From a virus, in IMG/VR virus record IMGVR_UViG_3300020057_001228, positions 102,578 through 166,577 of that record: a stretch of DNA of 64,000 bases, one strand, 5' to 3'. Below, one piece after another: positions 9,466-18,737 of the stretch. Each line of letters opens with the position of its first letter. The first letter of the stretch is position 1. The position numbers and the translations under genes are program-made. The notes beneath the pieces were generated by a model. It was not told the origin of the DNA. It saw nothing but the letters and a program-made list of their open reading frames with translations, and did no database searches.

Positions 9466-9958
9466 TGTCCTCGCTAACGAAGATCAGACTGCAAGATTCA
9501 CACTTGTATGAATACAAGTTTAGCACTGCATGGGGCTGCTTAACAACCTCGTGAGCACATCGTGGGCATGCCCACAGTGATGAATCCCTGGTCCTTAGGA
9601 ATGCCTTAGCTAGAATAGCTAACCATACCTCCAATGTGACTGTTACAAACGATCCACGCTCGTTCCCACTCTTTGTATGCATGACACCGAAGTTACCTTC
9701 AGTACCCTTTACATACCGTTCATCTATTTCTTCTTTGAAAACAGTGTGATGCCCCCAGCCACCATGACGATACTTCATATCGAGCATCATGTTAGGGAGT
9801 TCAGGAACAGTGACATCAGGACGGGATGCCCCAAAGTCACTGCCCCTGGTAATTCTCTTTGCCTTTCCAAAGCCAGCTTTTCTATAAGCGCCTGCTATAG
9901 CACGCTCAAAGCCAGCCCAGGCCGTACTCTGTTTTCCAGAAGGGGTCTTGTGAGCCAT
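9452..9958 (-). CDS. Holliday-junction-resolvase-like PD-(D/E)XK endonuclease with zinc ribbon
   Basis: 168 residues. The segment GSDFGASRPDVTVPELPN then MMLDMKYR matches the restriction-endonuclease fold (Asp, then D-x-K) as used by archaeal-type Hjc resolvases. The C-terminus has two CxxC pairs (CPRC, CESC), a zinc ribbon. Probable role is resolution of branched replication or packaging intermediates. Fold is well supported; substrate is inferred. Confidence 0.65.
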   Translation of the reverse strand: MAHKTPSGKQSTAWAGFERAIAGAYRKAGFGKAKRITRGSDFGASRPDVTVPELPNMMLDMKYRHGGWGHHTVFKEEIDERYVKGTEGNFGVMHTKSGNERGSFVTVTLEVWLAILAKAFLRTRDSSLWACPRCAHEVVKQPHAVLNLYSYKCESCSLIFVSEDNARG

Positions 9959-10019
9959 ATATACCTGCTAGTGATGTGAACAATGTGGTATGTCTCACAT
10001 CCTAAACAGCTAGCACAAA

Positions 10020-10400
10020 TTAGTCAACCAACGGTGTCCATAATTCATCTCTGATCTCTTGGTACATGCCTAGGTAATCCCCAAACTCACCAGGACTCTG
10101 AGAGAAGAAGTCTAGCGCCTTATTGAGCCGCTCATGACGTTTAAACTGAGAGAAGCCATTAAGCTCCAGCAGTTGATCCATAGCACCCATTAACTCTATG
10201 TAGTCTGTACATATCTCTTCTGGAGTAGCTACCTTCTCAGAGATGTTCAGCTCTGTAGCACGTTGAATCAGATCATCGATCCTCTTTAACCTGCTTGGCT
10301 GAGAAGCATCCTCGAATTCAGCTACGTCCTTCTTGAGCATCTGACTGTAGATTTGTGTTAGCTTTAGCAACTTGTCGTCTACCACTGATCGTCCTCGCAT
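10020..10400 (-). CDS. Hypothetical helical protein (126 aa)
   Basis: Unrecognised, all-helical, acidic. ATG at 10400 has only a close AGGT; a GTG at 10385 has AGGA at a better distance and may be the real start. Overlaps the upstream 88-aa gene by up to 83 bases. Confidence 0.5.
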   Translation of the reverse strand: MRGRSVVDDKLLKLTQIYSQMLKKDVAEFEDASQPSRLKRIDDLIQRATELNISEKVATPEEICTDYIELMGAMDQLLELNGFSQFKRHERLNKALDFFSQSPGEFGDYLGMYQEIRDELWTPLVD

Positions 10401-10584
10401 ACCTGTTTAACCAGGTTCCTTGTTCTATGATTCTGTCTGCAAATGTTTTTATTTCGGTTCTAAAGGTGGTGTTCGTGATTGGGTTCATAGAGTACGTAAT
10501 GTGTAGGATCGTACTGTACGGTAACTCCAACCGGTTGTAGGTGAGGTCATCTAATCCTTTAAGTTGGGATGTTAGATCGTGCAT
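10318..10584 (-). CDS. Hypothetical protein (88 aa)
   Basis: Unrecognised. The N-terminal two thirds reads as ordinary protein; the last 28 codons overlap the next gene in another frame. Weak ribosome site. It may be real because it fills an otherwise empty interval. Confidence 0.4.
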   Translation of the reverse strand: MHDLTSQLKGLDDLTYNRLELPYSTILHITYSMNPITNTTFRTEIKTFADRIIEQGTWLNRYARTISGRRQVAKANTNLQSDAQEGRS

Positions 10585-10762
10585 CTGCTATCTCATAAGC
10601 GCTACGTAGAAGGTGGCAGTAGGGTATCAGCAGTTCTGTGTATCCTACTGCCTCGTGTGGTAAGTATGTTTCTTCGTCTAGGAAGTGATCTAGGTCCAGT
10701 AACCTGTATCGTACTGGACCAGAGAGGCTACGCGCCTGGGTGGTGATAAGAGCCAGCCTCAT
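10559..10762 (-). CDS. Hypothetical protein (67 aa)
   Basis: Unrecognised. Start placed at ATG 10762 (begins MRLALITTQ), which has GAGA upstream; a TTG at 10789 would add nine residues. Contains an acidic stretch around LDHFLDEE. Overlaps both neighbours by about 30 bases. Confidence 0.45.
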   Translation of the reverse strand: MRLALITTQARSLSGPVRYRLLDLDHFLDEETYLPHEAVGYTELLIPYCHLLRSAYEIADARSNIPT

Positions 10763-10940
10763 GGATGTTCTCTTTCCACACAGACTCAAGGACCTCCTCT
10801 TGAGTCTTCGGCTGGGTTAGTTCTTGTGAAGGTTGGGTTCCTGAGGTTGAATGATACTGACAAGCTTGATGAACTGGAGGTGTCTCCCGCTTCTCATCGT
10901 CTTCATCCTTCTTACCAAGAATCCATTTTAGTATGTTCAT
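10728..10940 (-). CDS. Small hydrophilic hypothetical protein (70 aa)
   Basis: ATG with a good GGAG six bases upstream, directly behind the helicase gene. The first residues (MNILKWILG) are hydrophobic or amphipathic; the rest is charged and Gln/Thr/Pro rich, probably disordered. Function unknown. Confidence 0.5.
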   Translation of the reverse strand: MNILKWILGKKDEDDEKRETPPVHQACQYHSTSGTQPSQELTQPKTQEEVLESVWKENIHEAGSYHHPGA

Positions 10941-10949
10941 TAGTGCTCC

Positions 10950-12767
10950 CTATAATCCAAACAGCTCTGCTAGCTCTTGAGCCCCGTTAGGTGTCAACTC
11001 ACCGAGAACACCAGCAGACTCATCTCTATTAGAGGCGAATATGGATAGTGTGCCCATGGCCCGTGTGACAGCTACGTATAGCAGACGGTATTCTTCAGGC
11101 TGGTTATCTTTCAAAGGGAAGGTCTTCCTACCCACATTCCAGACACCAACGTGTGGCCACTCAAGTCCCTTTGACTTGTGAACAGTGATGATGGTAACAC
11201 CTTCACCCTTGCTCTTGGGCCTGTTGTTGTAGAAGCTCCATAGCTCATCACCTGTTTTGAACTTATCCAACCAGTTCATTAGCGCGACCTGCATGCTTCG
11301 ATATTCGAATTCTACATCAGGATCACCACTACAATGGTCTAGCCACTTCTTCTTGAGAACGTGGCCGATAAGCTCGGAACAAATGACGTCAGGGCGTTCT
11401 GTCTTCATCCTAGGAACCATACGCTCCAAGAACTCTTTCATACGCCACCAGATGTTTCGTTGAGATTCTGCTTTGAGATACTTCGCGGGGAACTTACTCC
11501 ACGGTGCTTCAGGATCAGTCTTGAAGGCTTGTTCGATAGACTCTACGCTTAGGTACTTATAGACCCTTCCCATCGAGACCCAGTCCTCAAGGTTACCCTC
11601 GTAAAGGAACCTATAGTAACTCATGAAGTCATCGATAACTGGGTGGTCAAAGAAGGAGCCGTTAGTACAGTGATAGGGTATGCCAGCTGTAGAGAGTTGT
11701 ATCTCAAGAGGTAAGATGTGGGACCTAGCCCTATAGAGGATGGCTACATCGGTTAGAGGTACACCACTGTCGATCAGCCCCTGTAACCAGAACGAGACGT
11801 CGTCTTGGTTCTTGTACAAGGCTACGGGATCTCCAGGCTGTTCACCATTAGGCTCTAACCTCATATCGGTTTCCATGATTGGGAGAGCTAAGATCTTGTT
11901 TGCTAACTCAAGGATAGGTTCTTTGGATCTATAGTTGATGTCTAGTACGTAGTCAGTAGCGTTGTAGTCTTCTGGGATAGATCTGAACCGTTCTGGGTTT
12001 GCTGCGCTAAATGCATAAATGCATTGGCTCTCATCACCAACAATGGTGGTGCTCTCTGCATACTGGACGATTCTCTTTACGAAGGCATGCTGTGATGTAG
12101 ATAGATCTTGTGCTTCGTCTACGAGAAGGTGTTTGTAGTAGAGCTCTTCATACGTCTCATTGGGTAGCTCTAGAGCTAGAGATATCATGTCCTGGAATAA
12201 GACTGTAGATGAGGCTCTGCGCGCTCTACGTAGGTGCATAGATAGAAGGACTAGTGCTTCGTTACCCTGTTGTTCCATCAGCTTTTCCATCGGCATAGTC
12301 CACGAAGGCATCTCTGCGAAGTTCGTAGACATAGCACTCTGGCGCCAACTATCAGCAGCAAGGAAAGCCTTCATTTGTGATTCCTGTAATTGGAATCCAT
12401 TCTGCTTGGCTACGATGATGCTGTCTTTGATTACCTTCCACTCGGGAGGCATAGGCTTTGGTAGGGTGGGCATGCCTAAGAGCTTATGGTTTGCTTTGAG
12501 CAACCCGTTAGCCAGGCCGTAACTAGTGAAGACAGATATGGCTGCTGATACCCACGGATCGGGTATTCTCTGCACCTTATCTCTAAACTCATCTGCTACT
12601 GTGTTGTTGAAGGCAATGCATACAATGCGGCCTGGAGACTCCTTATGGAGGTGCTCAGAGCGCTTCAGTAGTACAGTTGACTTCCCAGACCCAGCGGTAG
12701 CACGGACGCGTATAACACCTGTAACAGGTGCTTCAACTGCCGCCTTCTGCTTCGAATTGAGCTCCAA
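10950..12767 (-). CDS. UvrD/Rep-type SF1 DNA helicase
   Basis: 605 residues with all SF1A motifs in order: Q-motif (NSKQKAAVEA), Walker A RATAGSGKST, Walker B LLVDEAQDLS, motif III GDESQCIYAFSAA, motif IV NYRSKEP, motif V TVHKSKGLEW, motif VI LLYVAVTRA. ATP-driven 3'-5' unwinding for replication or repair is expected. Start is a TTG at 12767 with GAGGA six to seven bases upstream; this makes a 35-base overlap with the RNase HII gene. Fills a normal full-length UvrD-like core without an obvious 2B insertion. Confidence 0.9.
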   Translation of the reverse strand: MELNSKQKAAVEAPVTGVIRVRATAGSGKSTVLLKRSEHLHKESPGRIVCIAFNNTVADEFRDKVQRIPDPWVSAAISVFTSYGLANGLLKANHKLLGMPTLPKPMPPEWKVIKDSIIVAKQNGFQLQESQMKAFLAADSWRQSAMSTNFAEMPSWTMPMEKLMEQQGNEALVLLSMHLRRARRASSTVLFQDMISLALELPNETYEELYYKHLLVDEAQDLSTSQHAFVKRIVQYAESTTIVGDESQCIYAFSAANPERFRSIPEDYNATDYVLDINYRSKEPILELANKILALPIMETDMRLEPNGEQPGDPVALYKNQDDVSFWLQGLIDSGVPLTDVAILYRARSHILPLEIQLSTAGIPYHCTNGSFFDHPVIDDFMSYYRFLYEGNLEDWVSMGRVYKYLSVESIEQAFKTDPEAPWSKFPAKYLKAESQRNIWWRMKEFLERMVPRMKTERPDVICSELIGHVLKKKWLDHCSGDPDVEFEYRSMQVALMNWLDKFKTGDELWSFYNNRPKSKGEGVTIITVHKSKGLEWPHVGVWNVGRKTFPLKDNQPEEYRLLYVAVTRAMGTLSIFASNRDESAGVLGELTPNGAQELAELFGL

Positions 12768-13470
12768 CGTTTTCCTCGTCGTCTAACCATACACCAGGTT
12801 CCAGCCAGGCTGGTTTAACCATATCGGTGTACTTCATATATTTCTCGTAGTGTACTTGAAGCACACGTTTGAGATAATGCCTACGGTGAACTCCATAGAT
12901 TGGCCCTAGCTTCAACAGCACTGTTAGATGCTCTAGAGTAGGGTAACCTTTGTTCCTATCAAAGCCAAAGATAGGGAACTCTTTGTTGATCTCTATCATG
13001 TAACTGTCACGAGTATGTTTTGCCATAACGCTAGCTACAGAGACCGGTAAATAGTTCAAGTCAGCTTTTGGTATAGCTATCTGTTCGACTTCAGATGGTA
13101 GGTTAGGCAGCACATGTACGCCATCTACAATCACTGTTATCTCATCGAACCTAGCACCAAGCTGGTTAATGATAACCAGTATAGCTGTCCTAGCTGCTTT
13201 GAATTGCGCATCCAGAGGAGACATACTATCGATCTCCTGAGGAGTGACAGAAGCGCAGGACCACTCTACACCGAGTTCGGTCCCACGTTTGTGTAACTCC
13301 TGATACAGGCGTCTTCGATCTGGCTCCTTGAGCTTCTTTGAATCGGTGAAGCCCCATGACTTCAACTCTTCCCATTGCTCAGGTGGTATGTAACAGGCAC
13401 CTATAGTAACTGGACCTGATATAGCTCCAGTACCAACCTCGTCAGTACCAATGATATATTTCCTAGTCAT
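12733..13470 (-). CDS. rnhB: Ribonuclease HII
   Basis: 245 residues. N-terminal IIGTDEVGTG carries catalytic Asp10 and Glu11 (the common form is DEVGRG). A third acid is Asp116 in VIVDGVHVLP and a fourth Asp137 in PKADLNYLPVSVASVMAKHTRD, the classic KaD...aSi.AK..RD block. It removes RNA primers and misincorporated ribonucleotides, which suits its place between a helicase and the primase gene. Confidence 0.92.
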   Translation of the reverse strand: MTRKYIIGTDEVGTGAISGPVTIGACYIPPEQWEELKSWGFTDSKKLKEPDRRRLYQELHKRGTELGVEWSCASVTPQEIDSMSPLDAQFKAARTAILVIINQLGARFDEITVIVDGVHVLPNLPSEVEQIAIPKADLNYLPVSVASVMAKHTRDSYMIEINKEFPIFGFDRNKGYPTLEHLTVLLKLGPIYGVHRRHYLKRVLQVHYEKYMKYTDMVKPAWLEPGVWLDDEENVGAQFEAEGGS

Positions 13471-13849
13471 CAGAGAGCTGCCCTACCTGATAAGATACAG
13501 ATGACGACTCTGGATCTCCTACACCAAAGTTTGGTTCCTTGGCACCAAAGATCCTAAGGACGCTAGATCCATCAGGCTTGCGGAAGAACGTTTCCTCTGC
13601 GTTGTTAACTACATATCTACTACCACTGACTACGATGTCGCCAGTAGGTAAGGTCTTCACCTTACTACCAAAGCCATCTTTTATCTCGATAGTCCCATCC
13701 CCAGAGAAGACTAGATACGCTCCTGTGCCTGTATGTACAAGGCATACTGAGTACGTACCATCATCCTCCTGCTTGACCATAGTCTTAAAGACTTGGCTAG
13801 GATCTACCTCAGGTGTTAGCGGTCTACCGTCCGGTCCAACTAATGCCAC
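13463..13849 (-). CDS. Small beta-rich protein, possibly virion-associated
   Basis: About 128 residues from a GTG at 13849 that has AGGAG eight bases upstream; an ATG at 13867 is an alternative. Rich in short beta strands and Gly/Thr turns (DGTIEIKDGFGSKVKTLPTG). This style is seen in phage spike and baseplate proteins and is similar in texture to the 128-aa protein at 45284-45670. It sits oddly between RNase HII and the primase. Role unknown. Confidence 0.5.
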   Translation of the reverse strand: MALVGPDGRPLTPEVDPSQVFKTMVKQEDDGTYSVCLVHTGTGAYLVFSGDGTIEIKDGFGSKVKTLPTGDIVVSGSRYVVNNAEETFFRKPDGSSVLRIFGAKEPNFGVGDPESSSVSYQVGQLSDD

Positions 13850-15059
13850 TGGACACACTCCTATCATTACCAGATACAACACTAAGCAGGTAATCGATTG
13901 ACACTCTAGGCCAGCCAACCTTCTTACTGAAGTATTGTACCCAGCGTTCTGGGTCTGGTGTGGAGCTAAGAACTTCTGCTATCTGATAATGAGTATTGAT
14001 TGAGGTGCTTAAGGAATCGATGACGAGCTGAATGGCTGGTTTAGCGTTAGCTTTCACCATATCCATGAACTGCTCGCTAGATGGTTTGTGTTTCAGATAC
14101 CATTCATTGGTATCCATCTTCTCTTCACCAGGCTCTTTGGGTAAGGTTACATTGTAGACTTCTGTGTTAGGTAGCTTCGACTGCATTCTAGCCAGCTCTT
14201 GGACTACCTTATCCTGCGATGCAGAATCATTGTCCATCATTATATATAGACGCTTGATCCTTTTTAGCTTGTAAGCATGGATATGGAATCCCTGATTACC
14301 GATGGTAGCGAAGGAAGTAAACCCAAGCTGCCTAACGATAAGGCTATCTGGAATGCCCTCGTTGATGAATGCTGTGTCGATGTCTCTGGTGAGTTGATCT
14401 TCACCATATAGATACTGAGAGATCGGGAAGCTGCCCATGGTGGTGTCCTTAGGTAGCTGTATGTACTTTACATCACTACGAAAGTCTAACCCCAATGTCC
14501 TACCCTGAAGATGGATGATGTTACAACTCTGGTCATGGATTGCAAACATGATCCGATTAGCGAAGTATGGATCTCCATTACTACATAGAAGACCGACGCT
14601 CTTTAGATCGTCAATACTTATATCAGGCGGAGTACCCATAGAGAAACCAATGTTCGCTTTGAACCAGGTCTCCTCGTTAATACCTCTATCCAGTAAGAAC
14701 TTAGTAGCCTTACTGGAATAGCGGAGATTCCCTCGGTAGTCTGCCATAGCTTTAGAGAGTATCTCTATTCTCTTACTAGGTGGCTTCGTAGGGATGTTAC
14801 CAAGGTTGGCCAGATGTTTGACTATGTCAGCAAAGGAGAACTCCGGTCTCTCCATCTTCATCCACTCAAAGATGTCCCCACCTTTACCACAACGCCCGAA
14901 ACACCTCCAGGTGTCATTGTTATGATTAAGAGATAGGTCTTTGTCTTTGCTGCTATGGAAGGGGCACTCAGTACGGGTACGTGTGGTATTCGCCAAACGT
15001 GAGATCGGTACTGCGCCCCTGATCCTATCAAGGAATGACTGGTCCAGGTTGGACTTCAT
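13824..15059 (-). CDS. dnaG: DnaG-type DNA primase
   Basis: 411 residues. A zinc-binding head, CPFH then WRCFGRCGKGGD, lies in the first 75 residues. The TOPRIM core shows NEGIPDSLIVRQLG (Glu motif) and MMDNDSASQD (D-x-D motif). It makes RNA primers at the fork. Start set at ATG 15059 because AGGA stands seven bases upstream; longer in-frame ATGs at 15083 and 15134 lack a ribosome site and overlap the helicase gene more. No DnaB-type helicase domain is fused. Confidence 0.88.
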   Translation of the reverse strand: MKSNLDQSFLDRIRGAVPISRLANTTRTRTECPFHSSKDKDLSLNHNNDTWRCFGRCGKGGDIFEWMKMERPEFSFADIVKHLANLGNIPTKPPSKRIEILSKAMADYRGNLRYSSKATKFLLDRGINEETWFKANIGFSMGTPPDISIDDLKSVGLLCSNGDPYFANRIMFAIHDQSCNIIHLQGRTLGLDFRSDVKYIQLPKDTTMGSFPISQYLYGEDQLTRDIDTAFINEGIPDSLIVRQLGFTSFATIGNQGFHIHAYKLKRIKRLYIMMDNDSASQDKVVQELARMQSKLPNTEVYNVTLPKEPGEEKMDTNEWYLKHKPSSEQFMDMVKANAKPAIQLVIDSLSTSINTHYQIAEVLSSTPDPERWVQYFSKKVGWPRVSIDYLLSVVSGNDRSVSSGISWTGR

Positions 15060-16524
15060 ACACGTATCCTGGGTACTTTTCATTGTAGTGATATCGCCGT
15101 GCGTATACTTGATCCTGTAGGTAACAAGATTCAAGATCGCAGATATCTATAATCAAAGCTTCATCCTTACCCTCGTAGGTTCTAAGGACTCTACCAGCTC
15201 TCTGTACAGTCTGGATACCAGACCTACCAGCACCAGCTACTACAACGGTTCTCAAACGCTTGATGTTGATACCCGTCACCCAGATTACAGAGGCGACTAC
15301 AATGTCGATCTCCCCAGTGGCTACCTTGTCTTTGACCTCTTTACGCTTATCAGTCTTAGTATCACCATTGATAAGCACGCATGAATCAGAGACTGCCTTA
15401 AGAGCCAAGTAGAGTGACTTCCCATGGTCTATCCGATCAAACAAAACTAGCACTGGGCCAGCCTCATTCTCTAGACACTTTTTTACCTGGAAGGCAATGT
15501 ACTCGGTTCTTTCCGTGTTAGTCGTAACAGCCTGGTTGTACACTTCAGAGAAGGCAGGCTTAGCCCCTTTTACTCTATAGCTCTTGTGGTCGAACATGTG
15601 GAGTTCTACTCTAGGTTTGCACAAGAACCCATCGTCTATTAGACGTGATGGACTTATGCTAAGCCTACTAGGCCCAAGGATGCCCTCCATGACCATCTCT
15701 GCCCCATCCTCTCGTCTGAGAGTAGCAGTGAAGCCGTAACGCCTTACAGCATTAGGTACCATGTAGCTAACGATCTGATATGACTCAGCAGCAGCTCCAT
15801 GGCATTCATCTACGATCCACATCTTTGTACCGTGTAGCCAAGCTAGTCTTTCGACTAGACCCTTATCTGCAACATCATATACGAGACGCTTTGATCGCTT
15901 CTCGATACCTATGTCGTGCACTAGGCTTTGTATCGTACACACTGTGATGCGGTTCGAGGTATCTTTTTCACCATCACCATAGATACCAACCTTCTCTCCA
16001 GTAAACCTAGAGAGTTCATCTCTAGTTTGGAAGAGTAGATCTAACGATGGAACAGTGATCAGAACCTTGAGGTCTTTGTTCCTCATACATACTTCAGATA
16101 TGCAGACTGTCTTGCCACCACCGGTTGGTACTTCTACCATGCCATTGGAGTGAGCTAACAGAGACTTCACGACTTCCTTCTGATAATCATAGAGAGATTC
16201 AATCTGAATATCCTCTACCATCTCAGGTATGTTGAGTTCACACTGAAGAGTTGCATCAGGGTATAGGTTAGTAACAGCTGTCATGAGCCCTGCTGGGAAC
16301 TCCTTAGAGCGCCTATCGTAGAGCCTGACCTTAGGATCCCACCCAGGGATGTATCGCTTGTTGTAGACCATCCTACCGAGTCCTGGAGAGTAGATAAACT
16401 TCTGACCAAACGCAGCGTACTTAGCTCCGTCAGGTTCATAAGACATCATCTCGGCTAACGCTAAATCCGTGGCCTGGTCTGTACCATAGATCTTGGCTCT
16501 ATGCCCGTTGAATATGATATGCAC
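15028..16524 (-). CDS. SF2 DNA helicase (UvsW/RadD-like)
   Basis: 498 residues, GTG start with GAGG eight bases upstream. Motif Q region YQKEVV, Walker A VPTGGGKTV, DECH box (VDECHGA), motif III FTAT, motif VI QRAGRVLR. The N-terminal extension of about 110 residues resembles T4 UvsW. Such helicases remodel R-loops and stalled forks. It sits between the primase gene and a candidate single-strand-binding protein. Confidence 0.87.
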   Translation of the reverse strand: MHIIFNGHRAKIYGTDQATDLALAEMMSYEPDGAKYAAFGQKFIYSPGLGRMVYNKRYIPGWDPKVRLYDRRSKEFPAGLMTAVTNLYPDATLQCELNIPEMVEDIQIESLYDYQKEVVKSLLAHSNGMVEVPTGGGKTVCISEVCMRNKDLKVLITVPSLDLLFQTRDELSRFTGEKVGIYGDGEKDTSNRITVCTIQSLVHDIGIEKRSKRLVYDVADKGLVERLAWLHGTKMWIVDECHGAAAESYQIVSYMVPNAVRRYGFTATLRREDGAEMVMEGILGPSRLSISPSRLIDDGFLCKPRVELHMFDHKSYRVKGAKPAFSEVYNQAVTTNTERTEYIAFQVKKCLENEAGPVLVLFDRIDHGKSLYLALKAVSDSCVLINGDTKTDKRKEVKDKVATGEIDIVVASVIWVTGINIKRLRTVVVAGAGRSGIQTVQRAGRVLRTYEGKDEALIIDICDLESCYLQDQVYARRYHYNEKYPGYVYEVQPGPVIP

Positions 16525-16591
16525 TATCGAAACCTCTATAGGTTAACAGATAGGAAGAGCGGACGTACCACTCCTCTTATCTATCAACTAA

Positions 16592-17530
16592 CTAGAATGG
16601 ACCTTTCTTGCCTTTGGGAGCAGGAGCTTCCTCAGTGGCCTCTGCTGGTGCAGCTGCCTCTGGATTACCCTGGTTCTTACCGGACTCCAGGGCACCGTAG
16701 CTGCTTGAAATCACAGCCTGTTGCTCTGGTGTAGTTGGGGCCACCTCTGCGAACTTGAGGACATAGTACGGGGTACCAGCCTTAGTCTCAAGCTGCTCGA
16801 TCTCGATGTCAGTCACCACCTGGAACGGGGCACTGATCCGGTACTTGTTCTTGATACGATCAACGTACTCATGGTACCGCTGTGCAGTAGCCTTAGTAAC
16901 ATTGATATATCCGATGAAAGGCTCAGCAATCTTCGTGCCGTTCTTCTGGGTAACGAGTACCTCAACACGACCAGTCTGGTTGCACTTCTTGAACCATTCG
17001 TCTTCATTCTCGTTCATGCATGAAACGCAAGAGAACGGGGTAGAGGCAAAGCTCTCAGTCCCGTCAGGGTTAACCGCAGTACCATTTCTGACAGCTTGCA
17101 GGTTGTAGCCCTTGATGAAGTTCCACTTGTTGTTACTAGGCATCATAGGATCACCTTCCTTGGTGACTGGTGCCTTGGTTACAGGGTCTACCCCAAAGGA
17201 GTAAGCCACTGAGCTGCAAGCAGGCCTCTTAGAACCCGCTGGCCAGTTGAGCATCCTGAAGTTGGAGCTCATGATAAGTACTCTCAGTACTTTAGCTGTA
17301 TCCAGTCCAGTCTGGTCTGCAGCCTTCACGTAAACCTCATCAGGCTTACAGTACTGGAATTTGCCGTTGCCCTTGGTCATATTGATATTGACCTTACCTA
17401 GATTCTCATCGGACCTCCGAGGAGCCTTAGGCTTAGTCGTTTCTTCGATTTGAGCAGCGAATTCACCGATATCAAACCGTATGACATCTGCTACTGTGTT
17501 ATCGATGGTGACCAAAGATGTGTCGGACAT
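16592..17530 (-). CDS. Candidate single-stranded-DNA-binding protein
   Basis: 312 residues from ATG 17530, which has AAGG at the right distance. The middle is beta-rich with paired Cys (FSCVSCMNEN and a later KKCNQ), suggesting a zinc site. The last 40 residues are low-complexity Ala/Glu/Pro and end in KKGPF; an acidic disordered tail ending in PF is the partner-binding hallmark of bacterial SSBs. Position upstream of helicase and primase supports the idea. No OB-fold was proven; other replication accessory roles remain possible. Confidence 0.45.
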   Translation of the reverse strand: MSDTSLVTIDNTVADVIRFDIGEFAAQIEETTKPKAPRRSDENLGKVNINMTKGNGKFQYCKPDEVYVKAADQTGLDTAKVLRVLIMSSNFRMLNWPAGSKRPACSSVAYSFGVDPVTKAPVTKEGDPMMPSNNKWNFIKGYNLQAVRNGTAVNPDGTESFASTPFSCVSCMNENEDEWFKKCNQTGRVEVLVTQKNGTKIAEPFIGYINVTKATAQRYHEYVDRIKNKYRISAPFQVVTDIEIEQLETKAGTPYYVLKFAEVAPTTPEQQAVISSSYGALESGKNQGNPEAAAPAEATEEAPAPKGKKGPF

Positions 17531-17535
17531 GTGTG

Positions 17536-18030
17536 CTACCTTCTTTCGATGTAGATTGCTGTGTTGATAGATTGGGTGACGGAGCATTTCACTGCTTCGT
17601 ATCTAGCTGGCTCGTCAACTTCCTTGATAGATGAGTTCATCATCCTTAGGTTGTCGACAGATAGATGGTAATCAGCAAATACCTTCCTGCTCTTCAGAGA
17701 GGTCTTCGATTTACCAGTCGAGGATAGTAGCATACCACCAACGTCGTTGGTAACAAAGTACCTGTATAAACCTTTTGCAGGCGTTATAACACCAGGTGCT
17801 TCGTATCTATGCCAAACCAGTTCACCATCGTGCATTGGGTACGCGTCGATTCTGAATAGTACTTTTAGAATGACGTCGTCACATCTCCAAAGCCCAATGA
17901 GGGGATACCTGAGAGTTGGTAAAGGTCCAACATCAGGTCTGTAGAAACCACTGAAGTGGATCTCTTCTTCCCCAATTGTGATGTTTGATAACTGCATAGC
18001 TTTAACACGCTCGCTATGAATAGGATGCAC
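17536..18030 (-). CDS. Hypothetical protein (up to 164 aa)
   Basis: Unrecognised. GTG at 18030 has AAGG close upstream; ATG at 17997 is an alternative without a ribosome site. Beta-rich in the middle. It overlaps the end of the delta-like gene by 133-166 bases, unusually long even for this genome. Confidence 0.5.
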   Translation of the reverse strand: MHPIHSERVKAMQLSNITIGEEEIHFSGFYRPDVGPLPTLRYPLIGLWRCDDVILKVLFRIDAYPMHDGELVWHRYEAPGVITPAKGLYRYFVTNDVGGMLLSSTGKSKTSLKSRKVFADYHLSVDNLRMMNSSIKEVDEPARYEAVKCSVTQSINTAIYIERR

Positions 18031-18737
18031 CCTACCTTATATTCATACCTCAAGTTGTCAGCTCCGTAGCGACAAGTCTTCAGTATCAATAACCAGGGCG
18101 AATTCCTATACCTTATTACTTTTTCGATATACACCATCAGCCTGATTGCATCGTTATCCGATGGTATCTTAGCTGCTAAAGATATGCTCTCAGGTTTGCC
18201 TAGAGCGTCTATAATCCTCGCTGCTAGCCTTAGCTCCTCACCACCCAACACTACAGCTACATCAACCGATGAGAGGCCGCGTGGTTGTGGGTATGTAAGT
18301 AGCAGTTGCGACATGAGATTATTTACCGCCCGCCTGGAGAGCCGCCCAGAAGACTTAGGATCCAGGGCTATAGAGATTGCTTCAACAGCAGTGTCTGTGA
18401 ACTTCAAATGTTTGATCCCTCTAGTTAACGCCCTCTCTACAGAGTTCGTCGTTAAAGGGGCTATACGTTTGATCTGCAGTTCGTGCTTATTAGCCCAAGC
18501 AGTCCACGCCCTGGGTATATCTGTATCCCAGCCTAGATGCCTGTTCTTCTTAGGTGTAGCAGTTATGAAGAGCATCTTCTCAGACGGGTTGAGGAACAGA
18601 AGAGGACCACCATTGATCCTGGTCTGTGCCCACTGTAATCTGAACTGACCATTAGTTAGGTCAGCACAGTTGATGACTTCAATTCCCGGAACAGCGTCTA
18701 TTACGTCTTCCCTGCTACCTACGTAGAGATCAGTCAT
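17865..18737 (-). CDS. Possible clamp-loader delta-like subunit
   Basis: 290 residues. No Walker motif. The stretch DPKSSGRLSRRAVNNLMSQL then LSSVDVAVVLGG resembles the lid and collar pattern of DNA polymerase III delta, and the gene directly follows dnaX with an 8-base overlap, where a second loader subunit is expected. AAGAAG stands seven bases before the ATG. Sequence identity is too low to be sure by eye. The last 45-55 codons overlap the next gene. Confidence 0.4.
   Translation of the reverse strand: MTDLYVGSREDVIDAVPGIEVINCADLTNGQFRLQWAQTRINGGPLLFLNPSEKMLFITATPKKNRHLGWDTDIPRAWTAWANKHELQIKRIAPLTTNSVERALTRGIKHLKFTDTAVEAISIALDPKSSGRLSRRAVNNLMSQLLLTYPQPRGLSSVDVAVVLGGEELRLAARIIDALGKPESISLAAKIPSDNDAIRLMVYIEKVIRYRNSPWLLILKTCRYGADNLRYEYKVGCILFIASVLKLCSYQTSQLGKKRSTSVVSTDLMLDLYQLSGIPSLGFGDVTTSF

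Noticed and set aside
12160-12522. 120-aa plus-strand reading frame inside the UvrD-like gene
   Set aside because: Mirror of a strongly coding minus-strand gene, with no ribosome site or protein-like character.
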